DNA of 64,000 bases from Streptomyces sp. NA04227 (GTDB taxonomy: Bacteria; Actinomycetota; Actinomycetes; Streptomycetales; Streptomycetaceae), in the NCBI RefSeq assembly GCF_013364195.1, contig NZ_CP054918.1, positions 5,817,001-5,881,000 of the forward strand, read 5' to 3'. Both the position numbers and the translations under genes were made by a program. Numbering within the stretch: position 1 is the stretch's first letter; each line of letters starts with the position of its first letter. The notes beneath the pieces are model-generated. The model searched no databases. It worked only from the letters and a program-made list of their open reading frames with translations, and was not told the DNA's origin. Of the stretch, positions 45,001 through 53,483 are shown piece after piece.

Positions 45001-45331
45001 CAGCGCATGTTCCTTTCCGGGCCCCGGGTCTCGGCGGCGCAACGCGGGCGGTGCGGGCACAGATCGTGTGCGCGGAGCGCGGGACCGCACGAGCGGGTGA
45101 CGATGCGTCCGAAGCCCAGCACGTGATCTCCCTCATGGTGTAGACCAGTGTGTGACTCTGGCCTGGACTTTTGGGGGTGTCAAGGGTGTATAAGAAGGCT
45201 CGCGGTCCGTAAGCGGGCGGCAGTCTGGTACGAGCGGCCGCCGGGGGCGGCCGTGTCACGATGTCCGCCGGAGGAGGCGGCCGCGTGAGGGTGCAGCGGA
45301 AGTCGACAGTGGCCAGCCGGGAGAGCAGACA
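45001..45331. promoter_or_regulatory. Divergent dasR/GH3 control region
   Basis: 331 bases containing one dre site (45136-45147) and an AT-rich TGTATAAGAAGG near 45187-45198. In S. coelicolor the dasABC transporter genes sit on the other side of dasR; none is present here and no fragments of them were found in the gap. Confidence 0.6.
45136..45147. promoter_or_regulatory. dre site between dasR and the GH3 gene
   Basis: TGGTGTAGACCA matches the DasR core with one change. It lies 136 bases upstream of the GH3 start and 185 bases upstream of dasR, so it could control either or both. Confidence 0.75.
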
Positions 45332-46126
45332 ATGAGCACGGGCACGGAGGCGGACAGCGCCGGACCCCAGGTGGGCACGCATGTCGCGGCGGAGCCGGCC
45401 GGTACGGGACGCGTGGCACGCGTGCCCAAGTACTACCGGTTGAAGCGGCACTTGCTCGACATGACCGAGACGATGCCGCCCGGCACTCCGGTGCCGCCGG
45501 AACGGACGCTGGCCACCGAGTTCGACACCTCGCGCACCACGGTGCGCCAGGCGCTTCAGGAGCTGGTGGTCGAGGGGCGGCTCGAACGGATCCAGGGCAA
45601 GGGCACCTTCGTGGCCAAGCCCAAGGTCTCGCAGACCCTTCAACTCACCTCGTACACCGAGGACATGCGGGCCCGCGGCCTGGAGCCGACCTCGCAGCTG
45701 CTCGACCTCGGCTACATCACCGCCGACGACCGGCTCGCCGAGCTTTTGGACATAGCGCCCGGCGGCCGGGTGCTGCGCATCGAGCGGCTGCGCCTGGCCA
45801 GCGGCGAGCCGATGGCCATCGAGACCACCCATCTGTCCGCCAAGCGCTTTCCCGCGCTGCGGCGTTCGCTGGCCAAGCACGCCTCGCTGTACGCGGCCCT
45901 GGACCAGGTCTACGGAGTGCAGCTCGCGGAGGCCGAGGAGACCATCGAGACATCGCTGGCCACCCCGCGCGAGGCCGGGCTGCTCGGCACCGATGTGGGC
46001 CTGCCGATGCTGATGCTCTCGCGGCACTCCTTCGACGAGGAGGGCAAGCCGGTGGAGTGGGTGCGTTCGGTCTACCGCGGCGACCGCTACAAGTTCGTGG
46101 CCCGCCTCCAGCGCCCGGCGGACTGA
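45332..46126 (+). CDS. dasR: GntR/HutC-family global regulator DasR
   Basis: A 264-residue regulator. The winged helix is at about 30-100 ([13 protein letters not shown], then [20 protein letters not shown]) and the UTRA effector domain at about 110-255 ([40 protein letters not shown]). Outside a variable N-terminal tail it agrees closely with the S. coelicolor DasR sequence I recall. DasR represses aminosugar uptake and metabolism and many antibiotic genes, released by glucosamine-6-phosphate. The start is an ATG; GGGAGAG lies about 12 bases upstream. Confidence 0.95.
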   Translation: MSTGTEADSAGPQVGTHVAAEPAGTGRVARVPKYYRLKRHLLDMTETMPPGTPVPPERTLATEFDTSRTTVRQALQELVVEGRLERIQGKGTFVAKPKVSQTLQLTSYTEDMRARGLEPTSQLLDLGYITADDRLAELLDIAPGGRVLRIERLRLASGEPMAIETTHLSAKRFPALRRSLAKHASLYAALDQVYGVQLAEAEETIETSLATPREAGLLGTDVGLPMLMLSRHSFDEEGKPVEWVRSVYRGDRYKFVARLQRPAD

Positions 46127-46267
46127 GCCCTCTCCCGTCAACTCCCGTACGGCCGGGCCCCGACACCGAAACGTTACGCCCGCCATCCGGACCAGGGGTT
46201 TCGTAGTGCGGGACGGGTCACCTACATTTCGTCGGATCAATACGAGGTGAGGGAACGGGAGCCGCCC

Positions 46268-46549
46268 ATGACGGACACATCCGAAGTCAGAGAGCCGGTG
46301 GTGACACCGGCCCGTGTGGTCATCGCCCTGTGTCTGATCGCCCCGTTCGTGGCGACCCTGTGGGTCGGCTCGTACGCGAAGACGGATCCGACGTTCATCG
46401 GGATCCCGTTCTTCTACTGGTACCAGATGGCCTGGGTGCTCATCTCGACCGCGCTCACCATGATCGCCTTCCAGCTGTGGCGGCGTGACCAGCGCGGACG
46501 CAAGGCCGCGGCCGAGGCCCGCCGGAGCACCGGGGAGGCGGCCAAGTGA
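46268..46549 (+). CDS. DUF3311 small membrane protein
   Basis: A 93-residue protein with two membrane helices (VVIALCLIAPFVATLWVGSY and FYWYQMAWVLISTALTMIAF) and the DUF3311 pattern FxGxPFFYWYQ. The ATG at 46268 lies 9 bases after GGGAGC. The stop overlaps the symporter start by 4 bases (GTGA). DUF3311 proteins typically accompany sodium:solute symporters as small partner subunits. Confidence 0.9.
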   Translation: MTDTSEVREPVVTPARVVIALCLIAPFVATLWVGSYAKTDPTFIGIPFFYWYQMAWVLISTALTMIAFQLWRRDQRGRKAAAEARRSTGEAAK

Positions 46550-48174
46550 ACGACGACGTCAACGGTGTGGCACTTGCCGTCTTCATCTTCTTCTTCCTGG
46601 CCGTCACGGTCATGGGCTTCCTCGCCGCGCGCTGGCGCAAGGCGGAGAACGAGAACAGCCTCGACGAATGGGGCCTGGGCGGACGCTCGTTCGGCACCTG
46701 GGTCACCTGGTTCCTGCTCGGCGGCGACCTCTACACGGCGTACACCTTCGTGGCGGTACCCGCGGCGATCTACGGGGCGGGCGCGGCCGGCTTCTTCGCG
46801 GTGCCGTACACGATCCTGGTGTACCCGCTGATCTTCACCTTCCTGCCCCGCCTGTGGTCGGTCTCGCACAAGCACGGCTACGTCACCACCTCGGACTTCG
46901 TGCGCGGCCGCTTCGGCTCGCGCGGTCTGTCGCTGGCCGTCGCGGTCACCGGCATCCTCGCCACGATGCCGTACATCGCCCTCCAACTGGTGGGCATCCA
47001 GGCCGTCCTGGACGTGATGGGCATCGGCGGCGGCGAGGGCACCAACTGGTTCATCAAGGACCTGCCGCTGCTGATCGCCTTCGGTGTACTGGCCGCGTAC
47101 ACCTACTCCTCGGGCCTGCGCGCGCCCGCGCTGATCGCCTTCGTCAAGGACACCCTGATCTACCTGGTGATCGCGGTCGCCGTGATCTACATCCCGATCA
47201 AGCTCGGCGGCTTCGACGACATCTTCGCCGCGGCCGGGGACAAGTTCAACGCGAGCAACGAGGCGGCGGGCAAGCCCGTGGCGGGCCTGGTCCCGGGCGA
47301 GGCCGGGCAGTGGACGTACGCCACACTCGCGCTCGGTTCGGCGCTCGCGCTGTTCATGTATCCGCACTCGATCACGGCCACGCTGTCCTCGCGCAGCCGT
47401 GAGGTGATCCGCCGCAACACCACGATCCTGCCGCTGTACTCGCTGATGCTGGGCCTGCTCGCGCTGCTCGGCTTCATGGCGATCGCGGCCGGAGTCAAGG
47501 TGGACAACGGGCAGCTGGCGATCCCGCAGCTCTTCGAGGACATGTTCCCGGACTGGTTCACCGGCGTCGCCTTCGCGGCCATCGGCATCGGCGCGCTGGT
47601 GCCCGCGGCCATCATGTCGATCGCCGCGGCCAACCTGTTCACGCGCAACATCTACAAGGACTTCCTCAAGCCCGACGCGACCCCCGAGCAGGAGACCAAG
47701 GTCTCCAAGCTGGTCTCACTGCTCGTGAAGGTCGGTGCGCTGGTCTTCGTGCTCGGCATGGACAAGACCGTCGCGATCAACTTCCAGCTCCTGGGCGGCA
47801 TCTGGATCCTGCAGACCTTCCCGGCCCTGGTCGGCGGCCTGTTCACGCGCTGGTTCCACCGCTGGGCGCTGATCGCGGGCTGGGCCGTGGGCATGCTCTA
47901 CGGGACGATCGCCGCGTACGGTGTGGCGAGCCCGACGCAGAAGCACTTCGGCGGCTCCTCGAAGGAGATCCCCGGCATCGGCGAGATCGGGTACATCGGT
48001 CTCACCGCGTTCGTCCTGAACGTCGTGGTGACGGTGGTCCTGACCCTTGTGATGCGGGCCCTGAAGGCGCCCGAGGGCGTCGACGAGACCTCGCCCGAGG
48101 ACTACACCGCGGACGCGGGCGACCCGGGCGTGGAGCGCGAACTGCCGCCCGCCACCGCGGGCTCGGCGCACTGA
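46546..48174 (+). CDS. Sodium:solute symporter (MctP-like monocarboxylate transporter)
   Basis: A 542-residue transporter with about 13 membrane helices. GLGGRSFGTWVTWFLLGGD at the N-terminus and GIGALVPAAIMSIAAANLFTRN mark the SSS family; the closest named type is MctP, which imports lactate, pyruvate or similar acids with Na+ or H+. It is coupled to the DUF3311 gene and followed by a strong terminator. Substrate assignment is by family only. Confidence 0.9.
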   Translation: MNDDVNGVALAVFIFFFLAVTVMGFLAARWRKAENENSLDEWGLGGRSFGTWVTWFLLGGDLYTAYTFVAVPAAIYGAGAAGFFAVPYTILVYPLIFTFLPRLWSVSHKHGYVTTSDFVRGRFGSRGLSLAVAVTGILATMPYIALQLVGIQAVLDVMGIGGGEGTNWFIKDLPLLIAFGVLAAYTYSSGLRAPALIAFVKDTLIYLVIAVAVIYIPIKLGGFDDIFAAAGDKFNASNEAAGKPVAGLVPGEAGQWTYATLALGSALALFMYPHSITATLSSRSREVIRRNTTILPLYSLMLGLLALLGFMAIAAGVKVDNGQLAIPQLFEDMFPDWFTGVAFAAIGIGALVPAAIMSIAAANLFTRNIYKDFLKPDATPEQETKVSKLVSLLVKVGALVFVLGMDKTVAINFQLLGGIWILQTFPALVGGLFTRWFHRWALIAGWAVGMLYGTIAAYGVASPTQKHFGGSSKEIPGIGEIGYIGLTAFVLNVVVTVVLTLVMRALKAPEGVDETSPEDYTADAGDPGVERELPPATAGSAH

Positions 48175-48195
48175 GCGGAGCGCAGCGAGCAGTAC

Positions 48196-48231
48196 CCGAC
48201 GGGCCGCCGGAGCCATCCGGCGGCCCGTCGG
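48196..48231 (+). terminator. Terminator after the symporter gene
   Basis: A perfect 16-bp stem (48196-48211 with 48216-48231) closes a GCCA loop, 21 bases after the stop. Confidence 0.92.
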
Positions 48232-48275
48232 CGTATACCGCACCTTGCACAGTGCTCCGACACCCCGCGTCCAAC

Positions 48276-48296
48276 ACACCACAAGATATGGGGTGT
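48276..48296 (+). promoter_or_regulatory. NrdR-box-like palindrome upstream of nrdAB
   Basis: ACACC-A-CA and TG-G-GGTGT arms flank AAGATA, giving a 21-base dyad like the Streptomyces NrdR box (a CACAAGATAT-type core). A weaker GCAC/GTGC dyad lies at 48240-48255. NrdR with dATP/ATP would repress nrdAB here. Confidence 0.6.
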
Positions 48297-48316
48297 TCTC
48301 CAGCAGGCACCCACCA

Positions 48317-48505
48317 CATGTATGCTCATGCTCGCTGTCATCGCAGGGGAATCCGGTGCGAATCCGGAACTGTCCCGCAACGGTGAACGGGCCGTTTCCA
48401 CCTGCCCGTGAGTCCGAGGACCTGCCGACGGCGCACCCGGCGCGCCCTGTTCCGGGTGCCAGACGTCCCGGCCCCGCGGACAGGGCGAAGGACGCGTACT
48501 GCCGT
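48317..48505 (+). promoter_or_regulatory. Cobalamin (B12) riboswitch controlling nrdAB
   Basis: The aptamer core is clear: GGGGAATCCGGTGCGAATCC (48346-48365), then CTGTCCCGCAACGGTGA and GAGTCCGAGGACCTGCC (48410-48426), the B12-box elements in order. A downstream GCACCCGG/CCGGGTGC hairpin (48433-48459) and further G/C structure form the expression platform. In Streptomyces a B12 riboswitch at this position turns off class Ia RNR when cobalamin is available, because the B12-dependent class II enzyme takes over. Confidence 0.93.
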
Positions 48506-48566
48506 GTGACCCGGCAGACGTGTGCTCCCTCCTGCGCGGGTTCCGTCGAGCGAGGGAGAGTGACAC

Positions 48567-50942
48567 GTGACCATCGCGCCCGCCCATGAGGCGACTGCGA
48601 CTCACAGCGAGGCCGAGGGACCCGGTGCGGGCCTGCTGCGTACCCTGACCCGGCTGACCGCCGACCTCCCCGACGCCGACGCCGGACGGGTGGCCGCCGC
48701 CGCGCTGCGCGGGCGCTCGGCCACCGCCGACGAGGCCGAACTGCGCGCGCTGGCAACGGAGTCGGCGGCCGGGCTGATCTCCGAGGACCCGGTGTACTCG
48801 AAGCTGGCGGCCCGGCTGCTCACCCTGGCCATCCGGGACGAGGCGGCGAGCGCGGGCGTGCACGACTTCTCCGGCTCGATCGCCACCGGGCACCGCGAGG
48901 GCCTGATCGCCGACACCACGGCCGCGTTCGTCGCGGCGCACGCGGCGCGCCTGGACGCCCTGATCGACACCGAGGCGGACGACCGCTTCGGCTACTTCGG
49001 CCTGCGCACCCTGCACAGCCGCTATCTGCTGCGCCACCCGCTGAGCCGCCGGGTGACCGAGACCCCGCAGCACTTCCTGCTGCGGGTCGCCTGCGGCCTG
49101 GCCCCCGAGGAGGGCGGCGAGGCGGCGCTGGCCGAAGTGGCCGCGCTGTACCGGCTGATGAGCCGCCTGGAGTACCTGCCCTCCTCCCCCACCCTGTTCA
49201 ACTCCGGCACCCGCCACCCGCAGATGTCCTCCTGCTATCTGCTCGACTCCCCGCAGGACGAGCTCGACTCGATCTACGACCGCTACCACCAGGTGGCCCG
49301 GCTCTCCAAGCACGCGGGCGGCATCGGCCTCTCGTACTCCCGTATCCGCGCCCGCGGTTCGCTGATCCGCGGGACCAACGGCCACTCCGGCGGCATCGTG
49401 CCGTTCCTGAAGACGCTGGACGCCTCGGTGGCCGCCGTGAACCAGGGCGGGCGGCGCAAGGGCGCGGCGGCCGTGTACCTGGAGACCTGGCACGCGGACC
49501 TGGAGGAGTTCCTCGAACTGCGCGACAACACCGGCGAGGACGCGCGCCGCACCCACAACCTGAACCTGGCGCACTGGATCCCCGACGAGTTCATGCGCCG
49601 CGTCGAGGCGGATGCCGAGTGGTCGCTGTTCTCGCCCTCGGACACCCCGGAGCTCGTCGACCTGTGGGGCGCGGAGTTCGACGCCGCCTACCGCCGGGCC
49701 GAGGCCGCGGGCCTCGCCCAACGGACGCTGCCCGCGCGGGAGTTGTACGGGCGGATGATGCGGACCCTGGCGCAGACCGGCAACGGCTGGATCACCTTCA
49801 AGGACGCCGCCAACCGCACCGCCAACCAGACCGCCGAGCCCGGCCACACGGTGCACTCCTCCAACCTCTGCACGGAGATCCTGGAGGTCACCGACGACGG
49901 CGAGACGGCCGTGTGCAATCTCGGCTCGGTGAACCTCGGCGCCCTGGTGACCGGGGACGGCATCGACTGGGAGCGGCTCGACGCGACGGTGCGCACCGCG
50001 GTCACGTTCCTGGACCGGGTCATCGACATCAACTTCTATCCGACCGAGCAGGCGGGCCGGTCCAACGCCCGCTGGCGCCCGGTGGGTCTGGGCGTGATGG
50101 GCCTGCAGGACGTCTTCTTCCGGCTGCGGCTGCCCTTCGACTCGGCCGAGGCACGGGAGCTCTCCACCCGGATCGCCGAGCGCATCATGCTCACCGCCTA
50201 CGAGACCTCGGCCGAACTCGCCGAGAAGAACGGCCCGTTGCCCGCCTGGGAGAAGACCCGTACCGCACGCGGGGTCCTGCACCCCGACCACTACGCGGCC
50301 GAGCACCACTGGCCGGAGCGCTGGGCCGCGCTCCGCGCCCGTATCGCCCGCACCGGCATGCGCAACTCGCTGCTGCTCGCGATCGCTCCCACCGCGACCA
50401 TCGCCTCCATCGCGGGCGTCTACGAGTGCATCGAGCCGCAGGTCTCCAACCTCTTCAAGCGCGAGACCCTCAGCGGTGAGTTCCTCCAGGTCAACTCCTA
50501 TCTGGTGGACGAGCTGAAGCAGCTCGGTGTCTGGGACGCGCGGACCCGGGAGGCGCTGCGCGAGGCGGGCGGCTCGGTACAGGACTTCGCCTGGATCCCC
50601 GAGGAGCTGCGGCGCCTGTACCGCACCGCCTGGGAGATCCCGCAGCGCGGACTTGTCGACATGGCGGCCGCCCGTACGCCGTACCTGGACCAGTCCCAGT
50701 CGCTGAATCTCTTCATGGAGACACCGACCATCGGCAAGCTCTCCTCGATGTACGCCTACGCCTGGCGGCAGGGCCTGAAGACCACGTACTACCTGCGTTC
50801 GCGCCCCGCGACCCGGATCGCGCGCGCCGCCCGGGCGAGCGCGCCCGCCACCGCCACCCCGCCCGCGCAGGCGAGCGCCCCGGACGCCGAGGCGATCGCC
50901 TGCTCCCTGGAGAGCCCCGAGTCCTGCGAGGCCTGCCAGTAA
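48567..50942 (+). CDS. nrdA: Class Ia ribonucleotide reductase, large (alpha) subunit
   Basis: A 791-residue catalytic subunit reducing ribonucleoside diphosphates. It shows SSCYLLDSPQDELDSIYD, the loop GGIGLSYSRIRARGSLIRGTN split over the allosteric region, SSNLCTEILEV, AVCNLGSVNLG and the redox-active C-terminal CEAC pair (ESCEACQ). The N-terminal ATP-cone is not obvious, so overall activity regulation may be lost or reduced. The GTG start follows GGGAGAG. The stop overlaps the nrdB start. Expression is under a B12 riboswitch and probably NrdR. Confidence 0.94.
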   Translation: MTIAPAHEATATHSEAEGPGAGLLRTLTRLTADLPDADAGRVAAAALRGRSATADEAELRALATESAAGLISEDPVYSKLAARLLTLAIRDEAASAGVHDFSGSIATGHREGLIADTTAAFVAAHAARLDALIDTEADDRFGYFGLRTLHSRYLLRHPLSRRVTETPQHFLLRVACGLAPEEGGEAALAEVAALYRLMSRLEYLPSSPTLFNSGTRHPQMSSCYLLDSPQDELDSIYDRYHQVARLSKHAGGIGLSYSRIRARGSLIRGTNGHSGGIVPFLKTLDASVAAVNQGGRRKGAAAVYLETWHADLEEFLELRDNTGEDARRTHNLNLAHWIPDEFMRRVEADAEWSLFSPSDTPELVDLWGAEFDAAYRRAEAAGLAQRTLPARELYGRMMRTLAQTGNGWITFKDAANRTANQTAEPGHTVHSSNLCTEILEVTDDGETAVCNLGSVNLGALVTGDGIDWERLDATVRTAVTFLDRVIDINFYPTEQAGRSNARWRPVGLGVMGLQDVFFRLRLPFDSAEARELSTRIAERIMLTAYETSAELAEKNGPLPAWEKTRTARGVLHPDHYAAEHHWPERWAALRARIARTGMRNSLLLAIAPTATIASIAGVYECIEPQVSNLFKRETLSGEFLQVNSYLVDELKQLGVWDARTREALREAGGSVQDFAWIPEELRRLYRTAWEIPQRGLVDMAAARTPYLDQSQSLNLFMETPTIGKLSSMYAYAWRQGLKTTYYLRSRPATRIARAARASAPATATPPAQASAPDAEAIACSLESPESCEACQ

Positions 50943-52024
50943 TGACCGCCGTACACCCCGACTCCGCCCCCAGCGCCGCCTCCGCCGGGTCCCCGGCGGC
51001 CACCGCTGCGGACCCGGACCGGCCGCGCAACCTGCTCGACCCCGGCTTCGAGCTGACCCTGCGCCCGATGCGCTACCCGGACTTCTACGAGCGCTACCGC
51101 GACGCGATCAAGAACACCTGGACCGTCGAGGAGGTCGACCTCCACTCGGACGTGGCCGACCTGGCCAAGCTCTCGCCCGGCGAGCGGCATCTGATCGGCC
51201 GTCTGGTGGCCTTCTTCGCCACCGGGGACTCGATCGTGTCGAACAACCTGGTCCTGACGCTCTACAAGCACATCAACTCCCCCGAGGCGCGGCTGTACTT
51301 GAGCCGTCAGCTCTTCGAGGAGGCCGTGCACGTCCAGTTCTATCTGACGCTGCTCGACACCTATCTGCCCGACCCCGACGACCGGGCCGCCGCCTTCGCC
51401 GCGGTGGAGAACATCCCCTCCATCCGCGAGAAGGCCGCCTTCTGCTTCCGCTGGATGGACTCGGTCGAGAAGATCGACCGGCTCGAGACCCGGGCGGAGC
51501 GACGGCGCTTCCTGCTCAACCTGATCTGCTTCGCCGCCTGCATCGAGGGCCTCTTCTTCTACGGCGCCTTCGCCTACGTGTACTGGTTCCGCTCGCGCGG
51601 ACTGCTGCACGGCCTGGCCACCGGCACCAACTGGGTCTTCCGCGACGAGTCGATGCACATGAGCTTCGCCTTCGAGGTGGTCGACACGGTGCGCAAGGAG
51701 GAGCCCGACCTCTTCGACGAGGACCTCGCGCACCAGGTCACCGAGATGCTGAAGGAGGCCGTGGAGGCGGAGTTGCAGTTCGCGCGCGACCTGTGCGGGG
51801 AGGGGCTGCCCGGCATGAACACCGAGTCGATGCGCGAGTACCTCCAGTGCGTCGCCGACCAGCGGCTCCAGCGGCTCGGCTTCGCCCCGGTGTACGGCTC
51901 GGAGAACCCGTTCTCCTTCATGGAGTTGCAGGGCGTCCAGGAGCTGACCAACTTCTTCGAACGGCGCGCCTCCGCGTACCAGGTGGCCGTGGAGGGGTCG
52001 GTCTCGTTCGACGACGAGTTCTGA
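50942..52024 (+). CDS. nrdB: Class Ia ribonucleotide reductase, small (beta) subunit
   Basis: A 360-residue ferritin-like radical subunit. The iron/Tyr site is spread over EEVDLHSDVADLAKL, FEEAVHVQFYLTLLD (radical Tyr candidate) and RDESMHMSFAFEVV. The C-terminal tail SVSFDDEF would bind NrdA. It overlaps nrdA by one base (TAATG). The AraC-like nrdS gene that follows nrdB in S. coelicolor is missing; only 82 bases separate nrdB from the convergent CYP gene. Confidence 0.95.
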   Translation: MTAVHPDSAPSAASAGSPAATAADPDRPRNLLDPGFELTLRPMRYPDFYERYRDAIKNTWTVEEVDLHSDVADLAKLSPGERHLIGRLVAFFATGDSIVSNNLVLTLYKHINSPEARLYLSRQLFEEAVHVQFYLTLLDTYLPDPDDRAAAFAAVENIPSIREKAAFCFRWMDSVEKIDRLETRAERRRFLLNLICFAACIEGLFFYGAFAYVYWFRSRGLLHGLATGTNWVFRDESMHMSFAFEVVDTVRKEEPDLFDEDLAHQVTEMLKEAVEAELQFARDLCGEGLPGMNTESMREYLQCVADQRLQRLGFAPVYGSENPFSFMELQGVQELTNFFERRASAYQVAVEGSVSFDDEF

Positions 52025-52106
52025 CGGCTGCTGCTCGCATCGCCGGGCCGCCCGGCCGGTCGCCGAGGCCTTGCTCGCGCCCCGCGGAGGGGCGCGAGCA
52101 GGGACC

Positions 52107-53483
52107 TCACCGGCGCTCGGCACGCAGCACGAGCTGCCGTGGATGCAGGGTGATCCCGATCTTGGTGGTGGAATCGGTCTCCTCGACCGGAACCAACCGC
52201 CACATCGGGGCCACCGTGGCCAGAATCAGGGCGAGTTCGGTCATGCTGAAGTGATCGCCGGGGCACTTCCGGTTGCCCACACTGAACGGCATCATCGCGA
52301 ACTGCGGTACGCGGGCGGCCCGTTCAGGCAGCCAGCGGTCGGGGTCGAAGTCGAGATGCCGTTCGAACGAACGCGGGTCCCGCTGCAATGCGTAGGCGCT
52401 GTAGACGATGTCCGCGTCGGCCGGAATGCCGTACCCGCCAAGCCTGGTATCAGCCACGGAACGTCGGGTGAATATCCACGCCGCCGGACGTATGCGCATC
52501 GCCTCGGTGATGACATTGCGGGTGTGCACTAGCTTCTTGAGGTCCGCGAATGCCACCTGCCCGGTCGGCACGAATGACTGCACTTCCGCCACCAACCGGC
52601 TTTCCTGCATCGGATGTTGTGTCAGAAGCCAGAATGTCCAGGACAGAGTGGAAGCGACATTCTCGGCCCCCGCGACGACCAGCGAGACCACATGGTCGTG
52701 GATCTCCTGATTGCTGAGCGGTTCACCCGATTCGTCTGTGGCGGCGAGCAATACGGCGAGCAGATCCTCGCCGTCGACAGGTGTCGCGCGGCGTTCGGCG
52801 ATGATCTCGTCGACGAGGGTGTGCAGATCGGCGAGCGCGCTCGCGAAGCGGCGGTTGGCGGGTGTGGGCACCCGGTGCAGCGGTCCCACGGAGAGCACCA
52901 TCCGGCGGTAGAGCCCCTCGAAGACGGTGTTCAGCGACTCGCTGATGCGGTCCGCCTTCTCGCCGATGGAGCCGACCTTGAGCAGCGAGCGGGAGACGAC
53001 ACGCACGGCGGTACGGAACATCTCCGCGTCGACGTCGACGAGTTGCCCGTCCTGCCAGCGCTCCGCGGTCGCCCGCGCCTCCTCGGCCATGACCTCGGCG
53101 TACTCGGCGATCCGCTCGGGCCGGAACGCGGGCTGGATCATCCGCCGCTGACGGCGGTGCAGTTGGCCGTTACTGGTCGCCACGCCCTTGCCGAGCAGCA
53201 CCTCCAGGGTGTCCCAGAGCGGTCCGCCGACCTCGTAGTCGGGACTCTTGAGCAGCGAGCCGACGAGAGCGGGGGCCGTCACCGCGTACGCGGTACGGGG
53301 ACCGAGCCTGATCCGCACCACCTCGCCGTGGTCGCGCAGCGCGGCGAGGAAGCCCAGCGGGTCGCGCACCAGGTTCCAGGCGTGGCCGAGCAGCGGGGCG
53401 CCGCCCGGCACCAGGGGCGGGGTGAGCGGTGGGGGCTCGGGGACGAAGGCGGTGTCGGGTCCTGCCGGGGATTCGACGCTCAT
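52107..53483 (-). CDS. Cytochrome P450 CYP170A1-like, epi-isozizaene oxidase
   Basis: A 458-residue P450. The heme loop is FSVGNRKCPGDHF, the K-helix ETLR-type motif is seen as TEAMRIRP, and the I-helix reads VVAGAENVASTLSW, with Asn in the place usually held by Thr of the acid-alcohol pair. It is coupled by a 4-base overlap to the terpene cyclase, the arrangement of the albaflavenone operon (SCO5223-SCO5222). It should oxidise epi-isozizaene to albaflavenols and albaflavenone. Ferredoxin partners are not encoded nearby. Confidence 0.93.
   Translation of the reverse strand: MSVESPAGPDTAFVPEPPPLTPPLVPGGAPLLGHAWNLVRDPLGFLAALRDHGEVVRIRLGPRTAYAVTAPALVGSLLKSPDYEVGGPLWDTLEVLLGKGVATSNGQLHRRQRRMIQPAFRPERIAEYAEVMAEEARATAERWQDGQLVDVDAEMFRTAVRVVSRSLLKVGSIGEKADRISESLNTVFEGLYRRMVLSVGPLHRVPTPANRRFASALADLHTLVDEIIAERRATPVDGEDLLAVLLAATDESGEPLSNQEIHDHVVSLVVAGAENVASTLSWTFWLLTQHPMQESRLVAEVQSFVPTGQVAFADLKKLVHTRNVITEAMRIRPAAWIFTRRSVADTRLGGYGIPADADIVYSAYALQRDPRSFERHLDFDPDRWLPERAARVPQFAMMPFSVGNRKCPGDHFSMTELALILATVAPMWRLVPVEETDSTTKIGITLHPRQLVLRAERR

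Noticed and set aside
42172..45126. 984-codon plus-strand frame across nagB and the GH3 gene
   Set aside because: It overlaps nagB in another frame and runs antisense to the GH3 gene; both have clear catalytic motifs.
48240..48255. Second NrdR box
   Set aside because: GCAC/GTGC symmetry is weak and the centre-to-centre distance of about 38 bases does not fit the usual helical phasing; mentioned only as a weak dyad.
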